Positions 25,074 through 33,238 of a stretch of 33,806 nucleotides of DNA are shown here, piece after piece (the stretch's first letter is position 1; every line of letters begins with the position of its first letter). The stretch comes from Acidiferrobacterales bacterium. GTDB lineage: Bacteria; Pseudomonadota; Gammaproteobacteria; Acidiferrobacterales; SZUA-150. The stretch is from positions 67,984 through 101,789 of the forward strand of contig CAMYII010000116.1 of assembly GCA_947258385.1 (NCBI GenBank). The letters are read 5' to 3'. The translations under genes were made by a program, and so were the position numbers. The notes beneath the pieces were generated by a model. The model worked only from the letters and a program-made list of their open reading frames with translations, searched no databases and was not told the origin of the DNA.

Positions 25074-26156
25074 CTACGCCCGGATTAACACGATATCATA
25101 ATCAAGCAATGTGGTCTTGATATCCTCTAGCGTCAGCATATCCAGACAAACCGTGGCGCCGGAGCCCGATACACCCTGATGAACCCATTTTCTTACTAAG
25201 GCAATTGAGGCGCTGCAAGGGATCATTGCACCATTGCCGTCACGTGCGATCAAGTAGATCGCGTGGGTCATCGCGCTATCATTTGCAACGCCTGTGATCA
25301 CAACACCGTAGCCATCGCAGGCTCCGCCCCTCCCTTTGAACCACTTGGCCGCGAACCGTAATGGCCCCGCGAGACCTGCAATACCGGCACTTTTCCTGCG
25401 GCGTTTGAACCAGGCCAGCAAGGATAGGCCGAAATTAAATGTATTGAGCTCAAAACCGGTGTAAAAAGTCGCCGTCCGAACGCCATATCGCTGCGGAAAG
25501 ATGTCCAGCTCGGGTGCATCACACTGGTACAGCCGCCGCCTGCCTACCGGCCTGGGGAAATTCACTCTCTGCGGTTTACCCCAACCGTAGACCTCATGCC
25601 ACCGCCCGTCCTCCTTGATCCGCATGAGACTGCCGGCCTGCTCGAGGAGGACGCGCAGCGCAGCGTCGCCTCGCGGGCTTTTGTTTCCGGGCGACATCAA
25701 TACATGAATGTCGTTAATCTGATCAAATTCATGCCCCACCGAATCCACGAGCGCGGAGGACACCGCCGGCGCAAAGCCCGCACCGGTGACCAGCAGGGCA
25801 CCGGTGCGCCGGGCCTTTTCATTCAGACGCGCAAAGCCGGTGACGTATTCCCGGGAATCTGCCAGGTCGAGATAATGCACGCCAAGCTCGGCGCACTGCT
25901 CCGCGACGGTGTGCCGCTGGCCATCGAAGGGACCACAAACATTGACCACGGCAAACATCCCGGGGAGGGTTGTGCGCAAAGCGGAAACACTCGCGGCATC
26001 GAGCGCCATATAGCTGACTCTGCCATGCTTTGCACGCCTGCCCGCCGGCGGATTGCGGCCGGCCACGATGCACTGGATCCCGGGATCTGCAGCCAGCGCT
26101 TCGCTGATGCGCCCTCCATACACACCGTAACCTCCCAGAATAAGTATCTTCTTCAC
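25074..26156 (-). CDS. Saccharopine-dehydrogenase-family NAD(P)-binding protein
   Basis: The 360-residue protein starts with a Rossmann motif (KKILILGGYGVYGGRIS). It continues with the family pattern CIVAGRN, FAVVNVCGPFDGQ, VHYLDLADSREYV and LLVTGAGFAPAVSSALVD. The C-terminal half contains a moderately hydrophobic segment (FNFGLSLLAWF). Bacterial members of this family act on varied, mostly unknown substrates; true lysine catabolism is not implied by the nearby lysA. Start is GTG 26156, with AGGGGA rather far upstream. The zinc-ribbon gene precedes it on the same strand. Confidence 0.8.
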   Translation of the reverse strand: MKKILILGGYGVYGGRISEALAADPGIQCIVAGRNPPAGRRAKHGRVSYMALDAASVSALRTTLPGMFAVVNVCGPFDGQRHTVAEQCAELGVHYLDLADSREYVTGFARLNEKARRTGALLVTGAGFAPAVSSALVDSVGHEFDQINDIHVLMSPGNKSPRGDAALRVLLEQAGSLMRIKEDGRWHEVYGWGKPQRVNFPRPVGRRRLYQCDAPELDIFPQRYGVRTATFYTGFELNTFNFGLSLLAWFKRRRKSAGIAGLAGPLRFAAKWFKGRGGACDGYGVVITGVANDSAMTHAIYLIARDGNGAMIPCSASIALVRKWVHQGVSGSGATVCLDMLTLEDIKTTLLDYDIVLIRA

Positions 26157-26297
26157 GCCCGCAGCCGTCCCCTTTCAATAGACAAACGCATGGTAGTCAA
26201 CAAGACCGCAAGTTTCCGACCACCAACGTCCCGAAAAACAATTGAAATACCAGAACCTGACATTCTCCGCCATCAATACCGTAAATGGCATCGCTGG

Positions 26298-26576
26298 CTA
26301 TTCCCAGCCCCCTTTCTTGGCCACAATGAATGCCCGTTTGCTGCACTTGGGGCACGCCAGCTGCGAGTCATTCTCCGACAAGAGGATGATCTCTTCGTCA
26401 TAACACATGCTGCAGATTGGCCGCTGGTCTTCACCGACCCATGTGCTCCCGACCGATTTGCACTTGTCGCAACGGAACAGGGCAAGACGCGGATAACTGC
26501 GTTTGCCGTGCCCAACGCCAATGTCGGTTTCTTCGTAACCGCAAAATTTACATTTGAAATCAACGAAACTGCCCAT
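26298..26576 (-). CDS. Double zinc-ribbon protein
   Basis: The 92-residue protein contains four CXXC knuckles: CKFC (9-12), CDKC, CSMC and CPKC. These would form two zinc ribbons. No other domain is present, and I do not recognise a named family. ATG 26576 is selected for GAGG six bases upstream; a longer frame adds ten residues without support. It lies 39 bp downstream of lon on the same strand and may be co-transcribed, so a role linked to proteolysis or stress is possible but unproven. Confidence 0.75.
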   Translation of the reverse strand: MGSFVDFKCKFCGYEETDIGVGHGKRSYPRLALFRCDKCKSVGSTWVGEDQRPICSMCYDEEIILLSENDSQLACPKCSKRAFIVAKKGGWE

Positions 26577-26615
26577 CGGAATCCTCTTGCCAGAACTTGC
26601 CGGCACGTTGATACT

Positions 26616-29021
26616 TTAATCGGGAAAAATGATACCGGCTACTTCTTTATAATGCTTGACAAAATGGACCGCGATACCCTCACGGATGTGCGCCGGCAGC
26701 TCTTCAAAATCTCCGCGATTCGCCTCGGGCAAAATCAGCTCTTTTATCCTGGCGCGCCGGGCCGCAATGACCTTCTCGCGTATGCCGCCCACGGGCAGGA
26801 CCTGACCGGTCAGGGTCAACTCACCGGTCATGGCCACGGGCCGTGCGACTTTATCGTTGCGGGCGAGCGAAAGCAAAGCGGTTGCCATCGTGATACCGGC
26901 GCTGGGCCCGTCCTTAGGGGTCGCTCCCGCCGGCACATGCAGGTGAATAAACGCCTTTTCGAAATAGTCGGGATCTGCCTTGAGCGCCTTGCAATGCGAA
27001 GAAATGTAGCTGTGGGCGATCTGGGCGGACTCCTTCATCACATCGCCGAGCTGCCCGGTAAGCCTGAAGCCGCGGGTATGGGCGTGAACGCGGGTCGCCT
27101 CAATGCTTAGCGTCGCCCCACCCATGGGTGTCCAGGCGAGACCGGTTATAACGCCGATACCGGCAATCGGTTTCTCGTCACGGAAAACAGGCTTGCCCAG
27201 GTAGTCTTCCAGGTCTTTCACGCCCACAGTGATCGGCGGCGGCTTGCCTTGCAGGATTGCCAGCACCGCCTTGCGCGCGATGGCACCGATGCGCTTTTGC
27301 AGATTGCGCACACCGGCCTCGCGCGCATAATCCTCGATAATCTTTTCAATTGCGCCCTTGGCGATTTTCAACTTATCGGGGGTCAGACCCACCTTTTTCA
27401 GCTGATCGGGAATCACATGGTGCTGGGCTATCGCGATTTTTTCGCTCGTGATGTAGCCGCTGAGTCGGATCACTTCCATGCGATCGAGCAGCGGCCCCGG
27501 AATCGTATCGATCTGGTTTGCGGTGCAGATAAACAGCACCTTGGAAAGATCGAAGCGGACGTCGAGATAATGATCCAGGAAATCGACGTTTTGCTCCGGA
27601 TCGAGCACCTCCAGCAGGGCCGAGGCGGGATCACCCCGGTAGGAAGCGCCCACCTTGTCGATCTCATCAAGCATGATCACGGGGTTGGAAACACCCACCT
27701 CTTTGATGGCCTGAATGAACTTGCCCGGCATAGCGCCGATATAGGTACGGCGATGGCCCTTGATCTCCGCCTCGTCGCGCATACCACCGACAGAGAAGCG
27801 GTAGAATCTGCGTCCCAGGGCTTGGGCGATAGAACGGCCGACAGAGGTCTTACCGACGCCCGGCGGGCCAACGAGCAGCAAAATGGACCCCGCGACTTCC
27901 CCCCTCATGGCCCCAACGCCCAGAAACTCGATAATACGTTCTTTCACATCGTCCAGGCCGTCGTGATCGCGGTCCAGGGCCTTGCGGGCGTGGGTAAGAT
28001 CAAGATTGTCCCTGGATGGCTTGCCCCAAGGCAACTGCGTGAGCCAATCAAGATAATTGCGCGTAACCGCATATTCCGGCGAGCCGGTCTCCAGTACCGC
28101 CAGTTTTTGCATCTCTTCGTCTATTCGCTTTTGCGCATCATCGGGCAGCACCAGGTCTTCGAGCCGCTCGCGGAACCTGTCCAACTCCGCGGTACGGTCG
28201 TCCTTCGCGATTCCCAGCTCTTTTTGGATCGTTTTGAGTTGCTCGCGCAAAAAGAACTCCCGCTGCCGTTCACTGATTTTCTCTTCAACCTTCTTGTGAA
28301 TGCGGGCCTGGGTCTGGGCAACCCCAACCTCTTTCTTTAACAGCAGCAGTACCTTTTCCAGGCGATCAAGCAGATCGACGGTTTCCAGTACGTCCTGAAG
28401 CTCGTTTTTGGTCGAGGTTGTGAGGCTGGCGGCAAAATCGGCCAGGCGCGCCGGCTGTTCCGGGCCAAACCGGTTCAGGAAATACTTGAGCTCTTCCCCG
28501 TACAAAGGGTTTAACGGTAAAAGTTCCTTGATGGTGTTGATAATGGCAACCGTATAGGCCTTGAGCTCGGGCGTTTCATCCGGCGCCTTCTCCGGAAAAT
28601 ACGCCGCACGCACCGCAAACGGGCGTTCACGCGACACCCAACCGTCGATGCGGAAACGCTGTATGCCTTCGACAAAGACCTGCAGCTGATCCTGCACCTG
28701 TTCGACCTTGTAGATGCGGCATGCCGTGCCCATGGTGTAGAAATCGTCCGGCCCGGCCTCATCCGGGTTCTCCGTGCGCACCAGCACCAGACCGATGATG
28801 TTGTGTTGGGCCTCACGGACCGCCTTCAGGGTCCGCTCCCAGGGGTCACGCTGAACCACGAGGGGGATGGCCTGGGCGGGGAAAAAGGGGCGGTTGCCCA
28901 ACGGTAATATGTGCAGCACCGCGGGCAGCATCTCCGCGGCGCTGACGATGTGTCGCGACGCATCGCCCATCGCCGACTCGGCGGATTGCTCAAGTTCCTC
29001 GGATGTGTTGTTCTCGCTCAT
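26616..29021 (-). CDS. lon: Lon ATP-dependent protease
   Basis: Lon degrades damaged and regulatory proteins. The 801-residue protein has the N-terminal substrate-binding LON domain (about 35-230), a coiled coil (about 235-270), the AAA+ module with Walker A GPPGVGKT (385-392) and Walker B VIMLDEID (448-455), and the C-terminal protease domain. That domain carries the Ser707-Lys750 dyad (KDGPSAGI; REKVIAA). Length fits LonA. A clear sigma-32-type promoter lies just upstream. In the lineage, lon commonly sits next to clpX; here it does not, so this may be a separate or second lon. Confidence 0.97.
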   Translation of the reverse strand: MSENNTSEELEQSAESAMGDASRHIVSAAEMLPAVLHILPLGNRPFFPAQAIPLVVQRDPWERTLKAVREAQHNIIGLVLVRTENPDEAGPDDFYTMGTACRIYKVEQVQDQLQVFVEGIQRFRIDGWVSRERPFAVRAAYFPEKAPDETPELKAYTVAIINTIKELLPLNPLYGEELKYFLNRFGPEQPARLADFAASLTTSTKNELQDVLETVDLLDRLEKVLLLLKKEVGVAQTQARIHKKVEEKISERQREFFLREQLKTIQKELGIAKDDRTAELDRFRERLEDLVLPDDAQKRIDEEMQKLAVLETGSPEYAVTRNYLDWLTQLPWGKPSRDNLDLTHARKALDRDHDGLDDVKERIIEFLGVGAMRGEVAGSILLLVGPPGVGKTSVGRSIAQALGRRFYRFSVGGMRDEAEIKGHRRTYIGAMPGKFIQAIKEVGVSNPVIMLDEIDKVGASYRGDPASALLEVLDPEQNVDFLDHYLDVRFDLSKVLFICTANQIDTIPGPLLDRMEVIRLSGYITSEKIAIAQHHVIPDQLKKVGLTPDKLKIAKGAIEKIIEDYAREAGVRNLQKRIGAIARKAVLAILQGKPPPITVGVKDLEDYLGKPVFRDEKPIAGIGVITGLAWTPMGGATLSIEATRVHAHTRGFRLTGQLGDVMKESAQIAHSYISSHCKALKADPDYFEKAFIHLHVPAGATPKDGPSAGITMATALLSLARNDKVARPVAMTGELTLTGQVLPVGGIREKVIAARRARIKELILPEANRGDFEELPAHIREGIAVHFVKHYKEVAGIIFPD

Positions 29022-29065
29022 GACCTAAGACCGACCTATCGAGGGCTAGTAATTTTGTAGCCCGG

Positions 29066-29101
29066 ATACCGGGAAATGGGGATAATTAGCGTGACTTCAA
29101 G
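29066..29101 (-). promoter_or_regulatory. Sigma-32 (heat-shock) type promoter of lon
   Basis: On the minus strand CTTGAA (29101-29096) and CCCCATTT (29081-29074) are separated by 14 bases, an excellent match to the RpoH consensus CTTGAAA-N11-16-CCCCATNT. The start would be near 29066, leaving a leader of about 45 nt before lon. A small hairpin CCCGG-TAT-CCGGG (29073-29061) lies at the predicted start. lon is a known heat-shock gene, so this fits. Confidence 0.8.
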
Positions 29102-29356
29102 CTGCCACTGCGCGTGATCCACGCCCGCCAGCACTCACACCCCGCCCCCGTGGTCGCAGGAGGCGCGCACCCGCCCATCGCCCCGACCCACGGCAGAATC
29201 ATCTGCGATCTCGTGCAGAGTAATTCCTGCACGACATTTTGTGTAATGTTGGTCGAGATTGTACCGCAACCAAACCCGTGCCCATCACCATACTCCATCC
29301 GCTTACCGGCCTCAGAGCCAATCCGCCGGATTTTTTCATGTCTTGCATGGATTTTG

Positions 29357-29391
29357 CATGAATTTTTGCGTAATCATGAATTTTGCGTAAT
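29357..29391. repeat. Direct repeat (two copies of about 17-18 bp) in a promoter region
   Basis: CATGAATTTTTGCGTAAT (29357-29374) is followed directly by CATGAATTTTGCGTAAT (29375-29391); they differ by one T. A partial third copy, GCATGGATTTTGCATG, precedes them. TAATAT (29388-29393) with TTGCGT (29366-29371), spacing 16, could be a promoter for the gene at 29428. The repeats may be operator sites. The rest of 29022-29427 holds the lon promoter and no gene. Confidence 0.6.
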
Positions 29392-29427
29392 ATTTAACTA
29401 TCAGGGTCGTTGTTCTGGAGGCTGCCT

Positions 29428-29964
29428 ATGCTGACGCCGACATTGTCCCAGTTTTTTCGCCGCCAAATCATGCATGGATTCGGCAAACGCGGCCTCGCCG
29501 AACCCGAAACCGTAGAGTATGTCAGCGACATCCTCACGCGCTTCTCGCTGACCCGGGAATTGTATGCAATACGCAGCAAGCGGGGGCAGGCATTGGAGCA
29601 TCTGGTCGATCTGCAAACGGAGTGGAGGCGTGCGCAAGGATGGGACGATGGCATCGCAAATCGCGTGCGTCAGAGGCAGATCCTTCGGCATATAGGCGAA
29701 TACAGTTTGTTCATGAGCGGGATTTTTCGGGACCGCCTGGTGTCGCGCGGTCAGCTCAATTACTATATCGCAAACGGCAGCAGCGCGTTCTGGCACTGTG
29801 CAGACCATGAGCATCACAACAGCAAACGTCACCTGCTGTTCCGGCGCCTGTATTACAATTTCACACATATCGCGAACGCCCTGGACATTATGAGGAGCAA
29901 TAACTTCGCCTCGCGGCCGCTTCCGGCCTTGATCGACCCGGGCAACAGTCTTTGGTGGCTGTAA
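29428..29964 (+). CDS. Protein of unknown function (178 residues)
   Basis: I do not recognise a named family, though I recall similar sequences in other proteobacteria. The protein is soluble and mostly helical. The N-terminal half carries TVEYVSDILTRFSLTRELYAI, and the middle has RQRQILRHIGEYSLFMSGIFRDRLVSRG. Then follows YYIANGSSAFWHC and a His-rich stretch ADHEHHNSKRH. No signal or membrane helix is seen. ATG 29428 is preceded by GGAGG with six bases between. It is divergent from lon, and paired direct repeats lie in its promoter region. 29965-30235 downstream has no convincing gene. Confidence 0.7.
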   Translation: MLTPTLSQFFRRQIMHGFGKRGLAEPETVEYVSDILTRFSLTRELYAIRSKRGQALEHLVDLQTEWRRAQGWDDGIANRVRQRQILRHIGEYSLFMSGIFRDRLVSRGQLNYYIANGSSAFWHCADHEHHNSKRHLLFRRLYYNFTHIANALDIMRSNNFASRPLPALIDPGNSLWWL

Positions 29965-30235
29965 GAATCAATAGCAACCAGGCAGACATTGGAAATTTGT
30001 TCGGCAGACGCCCTTCAATCGTCTTCACAGTTGGTGTACAAGAACCCGCTCTGTATCTGCTGCAGAAACGGTACAAGCCTCATTATTGGATATTGGATAC
30101 CGTTCATCACGGGAAAGAAACGATGCGTCTGCGCTCCTGCGCAAGGCAATTGCAGTTGAACGGGGATGTCGGGCGTAGAACATTAACGTGACATCGGCTG
30201 GCCAAACCGCACAGGCCGAACCACGGGGCTAGCGC

Positions 30236-30589
30236 TCAAGATTTTACTTTGTCGGCTTTACCACGGACCTGGTCTGCCGGGTAGCGCCTGTCATTGATAG
30301 TAATTTTGTCCTTGACCGCGGCTTCCAGATCGACACCGAGCCGGTCAGCCAATCGTATCAGGTAGATTAATATATCCGCCATCTCGAGTCTTACCTCGTG
30401 CATTTGCTGAGGTGGAAGATTGCCGCTTTGTTCCGCGGTCAACCACTGAAAATGCTCGACCAGCTCGGCCGCCTCAACGATCAAGGCCATGGCAAGATTC
30501 TTGGGTGCGTGGAATTGCTCCCAGTCGCGCGCCTCGGCGAACTCACGCAGGGAATGCTTCAAATCTTCGAGTACCGATTGTTGTTTCAT
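30236..30589 (-). CDS. MazG-like nucleotide pyrophosphohydrolase
   Basis: The 117-residue all-alpha protein has the MazG-type metal-binding pattern EAAELVEHFQW (39-49, with Glu39, Glu42 and Glu45) and EMADILIYLIRLAD (69-82, with Glu69 and Asp72). It resembles RS21-C6/dCTPase-like house-cleaning enzymes that hydrolyse non-canonical or excess nucleoside triphosphates to monophosphates. The start is ATG 30589. The gene follows the diguanylate cyclase by 28 bp on the same strand. Confidence 0.9.
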   Translation of the reverse strand: MKQQSVLEDLKHSLREFAEARDWEQFHAPKNLAMALIVEAAELVEHFQWLTAEQSGNLPPQQMHEVRLEMADILIYLIRLADRLGVDLEAAVKDKITINDRRYPADQVRGKADKVKS

Positions 30590-30617
30590 TTCATTGACCG
30601 GGGCAAAAACCTACGTC

Positions 30618-31799
30618 CTAGTTCATGCCCGTTTGATTCGGGCCCGCTTCAACACTGCCGGTGACGGCTTTTGCATCCAGGCAATGAATACCGCCGCCGC
30701 CCGAGACGGCCTTGCACTGATACATGGCCCTGTCAACCTGGGCCAGTACGCTTTTGAAATCGCTGCCATGGGTAGGTGCAGCACCAATGCCAATAGAGGC
30801 ACTTAGATCCAGGCCGGCTCTCCGGGACCACAGGGCGAGTTCGGAATGGATCCGCTCCGCGACCCCGGCCGCCATATCGAGTTGTGTCTCGGGTAACAAC
30901 AACACGAATTCGTCGCCGCCGTACCGCCCGACCACATCGGTCTCTCGCACACATTCCGCCAACGCCGATGCAATCTCTGCGAGTACGCGGTCGCCGGCGT
31001 GGTGGCCGAGCTCGTCATTGATAATCTTGAATCTGTCCAGATCGGCAAACAACACCGCCAATTGCCCCTTCTTTTGTTCTACGGTCTTGAACAATTCTTC
31101 GGCCTTTTTGTAAAGCCCGCGCCGGTTCAGCAGCCCTGTCAACATGTCAATATTGCTCGCGTGCTCCAGCCGTTTCCTCAGCTTCTCCATCCCCGCCGAC
31201 AGGTAATAGGCATACACCATGACGATGCCGCCAAACAGCAGAAAGAAGGCGACCCCCGAGTCAACCGGATTCTGATAACCGGAGAACCGCAGCATCGAGG
31301 TCAGGGTCGCGGCCAGAAAGCTGGCGAGCAGCGCCTCGGCAAAGAAACGCTGGCCATAACGCATCCCGTTTCCGAGAATGACAACAAGATAGACCAGATA
31401 CCCGGGCGAAAAATCCACGGGGTCCGCCAGCACAGCCAACGACGCCGCCAGGATATCCGCCCACATGGCAAGGCGTCTGCGCCAATAGGACTGGGGGAAA
31501 CGCCACGCGTGCAGCAGGGTTACGGTGATCACGACCCCGTAAAGCGCCACGACAACATTGATTGCCGGCAAACCCAGCCAGGCGGTAGTCGACTGATCGC
31601 GCAGGTTGAAATAGGCCAGGCCCAGGCCCCAGAACAGGTAGCGCACCATGCACTGCGTGCGCTGCTCACCCCAGGTTGCCTCACGTGACCCATGTCTGAA
31701 GCGCGGCCTGCCCTCACGCCGGTCTTTACCCTCACGCCGGTCCATTAGACGCCGGCGCCGTTCCCGCGCACCGTCTCCCTGATCCATTCTGCCGGTCAT
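30618..31799 (-). CDS. Membrane-bound diguanylate cyclase (GGDEF protein)
   Basis: The 393-residue protein makes cyclic di-GMP. It has a very basic N-terminus with a repeated DRREG motif (about 20-40), then a membrane region of roughly six segments (about 52-68, 78-98, 112-127, 133-145, 153-170, 183-200), and a C-terminal GGDEF domain. The domain has an intact GGDEF motif (294-298), an inhibitory RxxD site RETD (285-288) and FADLDRFK. No EAL or HD-GYP domain follows. It lies 12 bp after the end of argH, probably in one transcript. No clear ribosome-binding site is seen at ATG 31799. Confidence 0.9.
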   Translation of the reverse strand: MTGRMDQGDGARERRRRLMDRREGKDRREGRPRFRHGSREATWGEQRTQCMVRYLFWGLGLAYFNLRDQSTTAWLGLPAINVVVALYGVVITVTLLHAWRFPQSYWRRRLAMWADILAASLAVLADPVDFSPGYLVYLVVILGNGMRYGQRFFAEALLASFLAATLTSMLRFSGYQNPVDSGVAFFLLFGGIVMVYAYYLSAGMEKLRKRLEHASNIDMLTGLLNRRGLYKKAEELFKTVEQKKGQLAVLFADLDRFKIINDELGHHAGDRVLAEIASALAECVRETDVVGRYGGDEFVLLLPETQLDMAAGVAERIHSELALWSRRAGLDLSASIGIGAAPTHGSDFKSVLAQVDRAMYQCKAVSGGGGIHCLDAKAVTGSVEAGPNQTGMN

Positions 31800-31811
31800 G
31801 GCTCAGACGGC

Positions 31812-33200
31812 TCAGGCGCCGCTATCCAGCTGCTCGCGCGCGCGCGCCACGGCGTCGCGCACCTGCCGTGGCGCCGTGCCACCTATATGATTCCGCGATT
31901 CCACCGAACCCTTCAGGGTAAGCACCTCAAACACGTCACTGTTGATGACGCCGCTGAATTGCTGCAACTCCTTGAGCTTCATCCCGGCCAGGTCCTTACC
32001 CACATCCAGGCCGTGCTGCACCAGTTTGCCGACCGTCTCATGGGCGTCACGAAATGCAAGGCCCTTGCGCACGAGGTAATCCGCGAGGTCGGTTGCGGTG
32101 GAAAACCCGCTGCCCGCCGCCGCCAGCATCTTTTCGCGGTGGACCTTCAATACCGAAAGCATGCCGGTATAGACCTTGAGGCTCGCCATCACCGTATCCA
32201 CGGTATCGAATGCGGGCTCCTTGTCCTCCTGGTTGTCCTTGTTGTAGGCCAGAGGCTGGGCCTAGATCAAGGTCAACAACGCCACCAGGTGACCGTTGAC
32301 GCGACCGGTCTTGCCGCGAACCAGTTCCGGCACATCAGGATTTTTCTTCTGGGGCATGATTGAAGAGCCGGTGCAATAGGCATCACCCAGATCAATGAAA
32401 TCAAATTGGGTAGACGACCACAGCACCAATTCCTCAGAAAAACGCGACAGGTGAGTCAAGATAAGGGCCGCAACGAATACGAATTCAATGACAAAATCAC
32501 GATCCGAAACGGCATCCAGAGAGTTACCCGCCGGCATATCGAAGCCCAGCAGTTGTGCCGTGTATTCCCTGTCGATCGGGTAGCTGGTACCCGCCAGTGC
32601 CGCCGAGCCCAAAGGCATCACGTTGACCCGCTTGCGGCAGTCCAGCACCCGCGCGTAATCCCGCTGAAGCATCTCAAACCAGGCGAGCATATGGTGGCCA
32701 AACGTCACCGGCTGAGCGGTCTGCAGATGGGTGAGGCCGGGCATAATGGTCTCGGCCTCGCGCTCCGCGAGATCGAGCAGCACAGCCTGCAGGCGCCTGA
32801 GTTCGGCGCACATACCATCGATGGCCTCGCGCAGATACAAACGTAGATCGGTGGCGACCTGGTCGTTGCGGGAGCGCGCCGTATGCAGTTTCTTGCCGGT
32901 CTCACCGATGCGTTCGGTCAGGTGCGCTTCGATGTTCATGTGCACGTCTTCCAGCCCCACACGCCATTCGAATTCACCGGCTTCGATCTCGGCTTCGATC
33001 TCACGCAGGCCGCCGACAATCGCATCCCTTTCCTTGCCGCTGAGCACGCCGACGCGGGCCAGCATGGTCGCATGGGCAATCGAGCCTGCGATATCGTGTT
33101 TATAGAGGCGTCGATCGACGTTGACCGAGGCCGTGAAACCTTCAACGAAGGCATCAGTAAATTCGGTAAACCGGCCGCCCCAGGGTTTTGCTTCATTCAT
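31812..33200 (-). pseudogene. argH: argH (argininosuccinate lyase) interrupted by one in-frame TAG
   Basis: ArgH makes arginine and fumarate from argininosuccinate. The reading frame runs from [11 protein letters not shown] (ATG 33200; another ATG at 33239) through [13 protein letters not shown] and the signature [12 protein letters not shown]. It stops at TAG 32264-32262, then continues in the same frame with [22 protein letters not shown] to TGA at 31812. In relatives the block reads [12 protein letters not shown]; here it is LI[13 protein letters not shown], so the TAG replaces the Lys codon. Without it the protein would be about 462 residues, normal length. TAG ends other genes here, so it is not a reassigned codon. 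Real nonsense mutation or sequence error are both possible. Confidence 0.85.
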
Positions 33201-33238
33201 TAGGTTCAAGCCGTCAGCAGTGACAAAATCAACAGGCA

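Noticed and set aside
25596-27110. Plus-strand open frame of about 500 codons across three minus-strand genes
   Set aside because: It crosses gene borders of three supported genes and shows only antisense-type composition.
27249-28340. Long plus-strand open frame opposite lon
   Set aside because: Antisense to the AAA+ part of Lon; no start signal or domain.
26616-29021. Lon as part of a defence or phage module
   Set aside because: It is a full-length housekeeping-type LonA with a heat-shock promoter and no defence-type neighbours.
29952-30191. Possible small plus-strand gene overlapping the end of the unknown 178-residue gene
   Set aside because: It starts at GTG within the preceding gene, has no ribosome-binding site, and its sequence shows no recognisable pattern.
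31812-33200. Recoding of TAG as pyrrolysine or another residue in argH
   Set aside because: TAG ends several other genes here, no downstream recoding structure was seen, and ArgH has no known need for such a residue.
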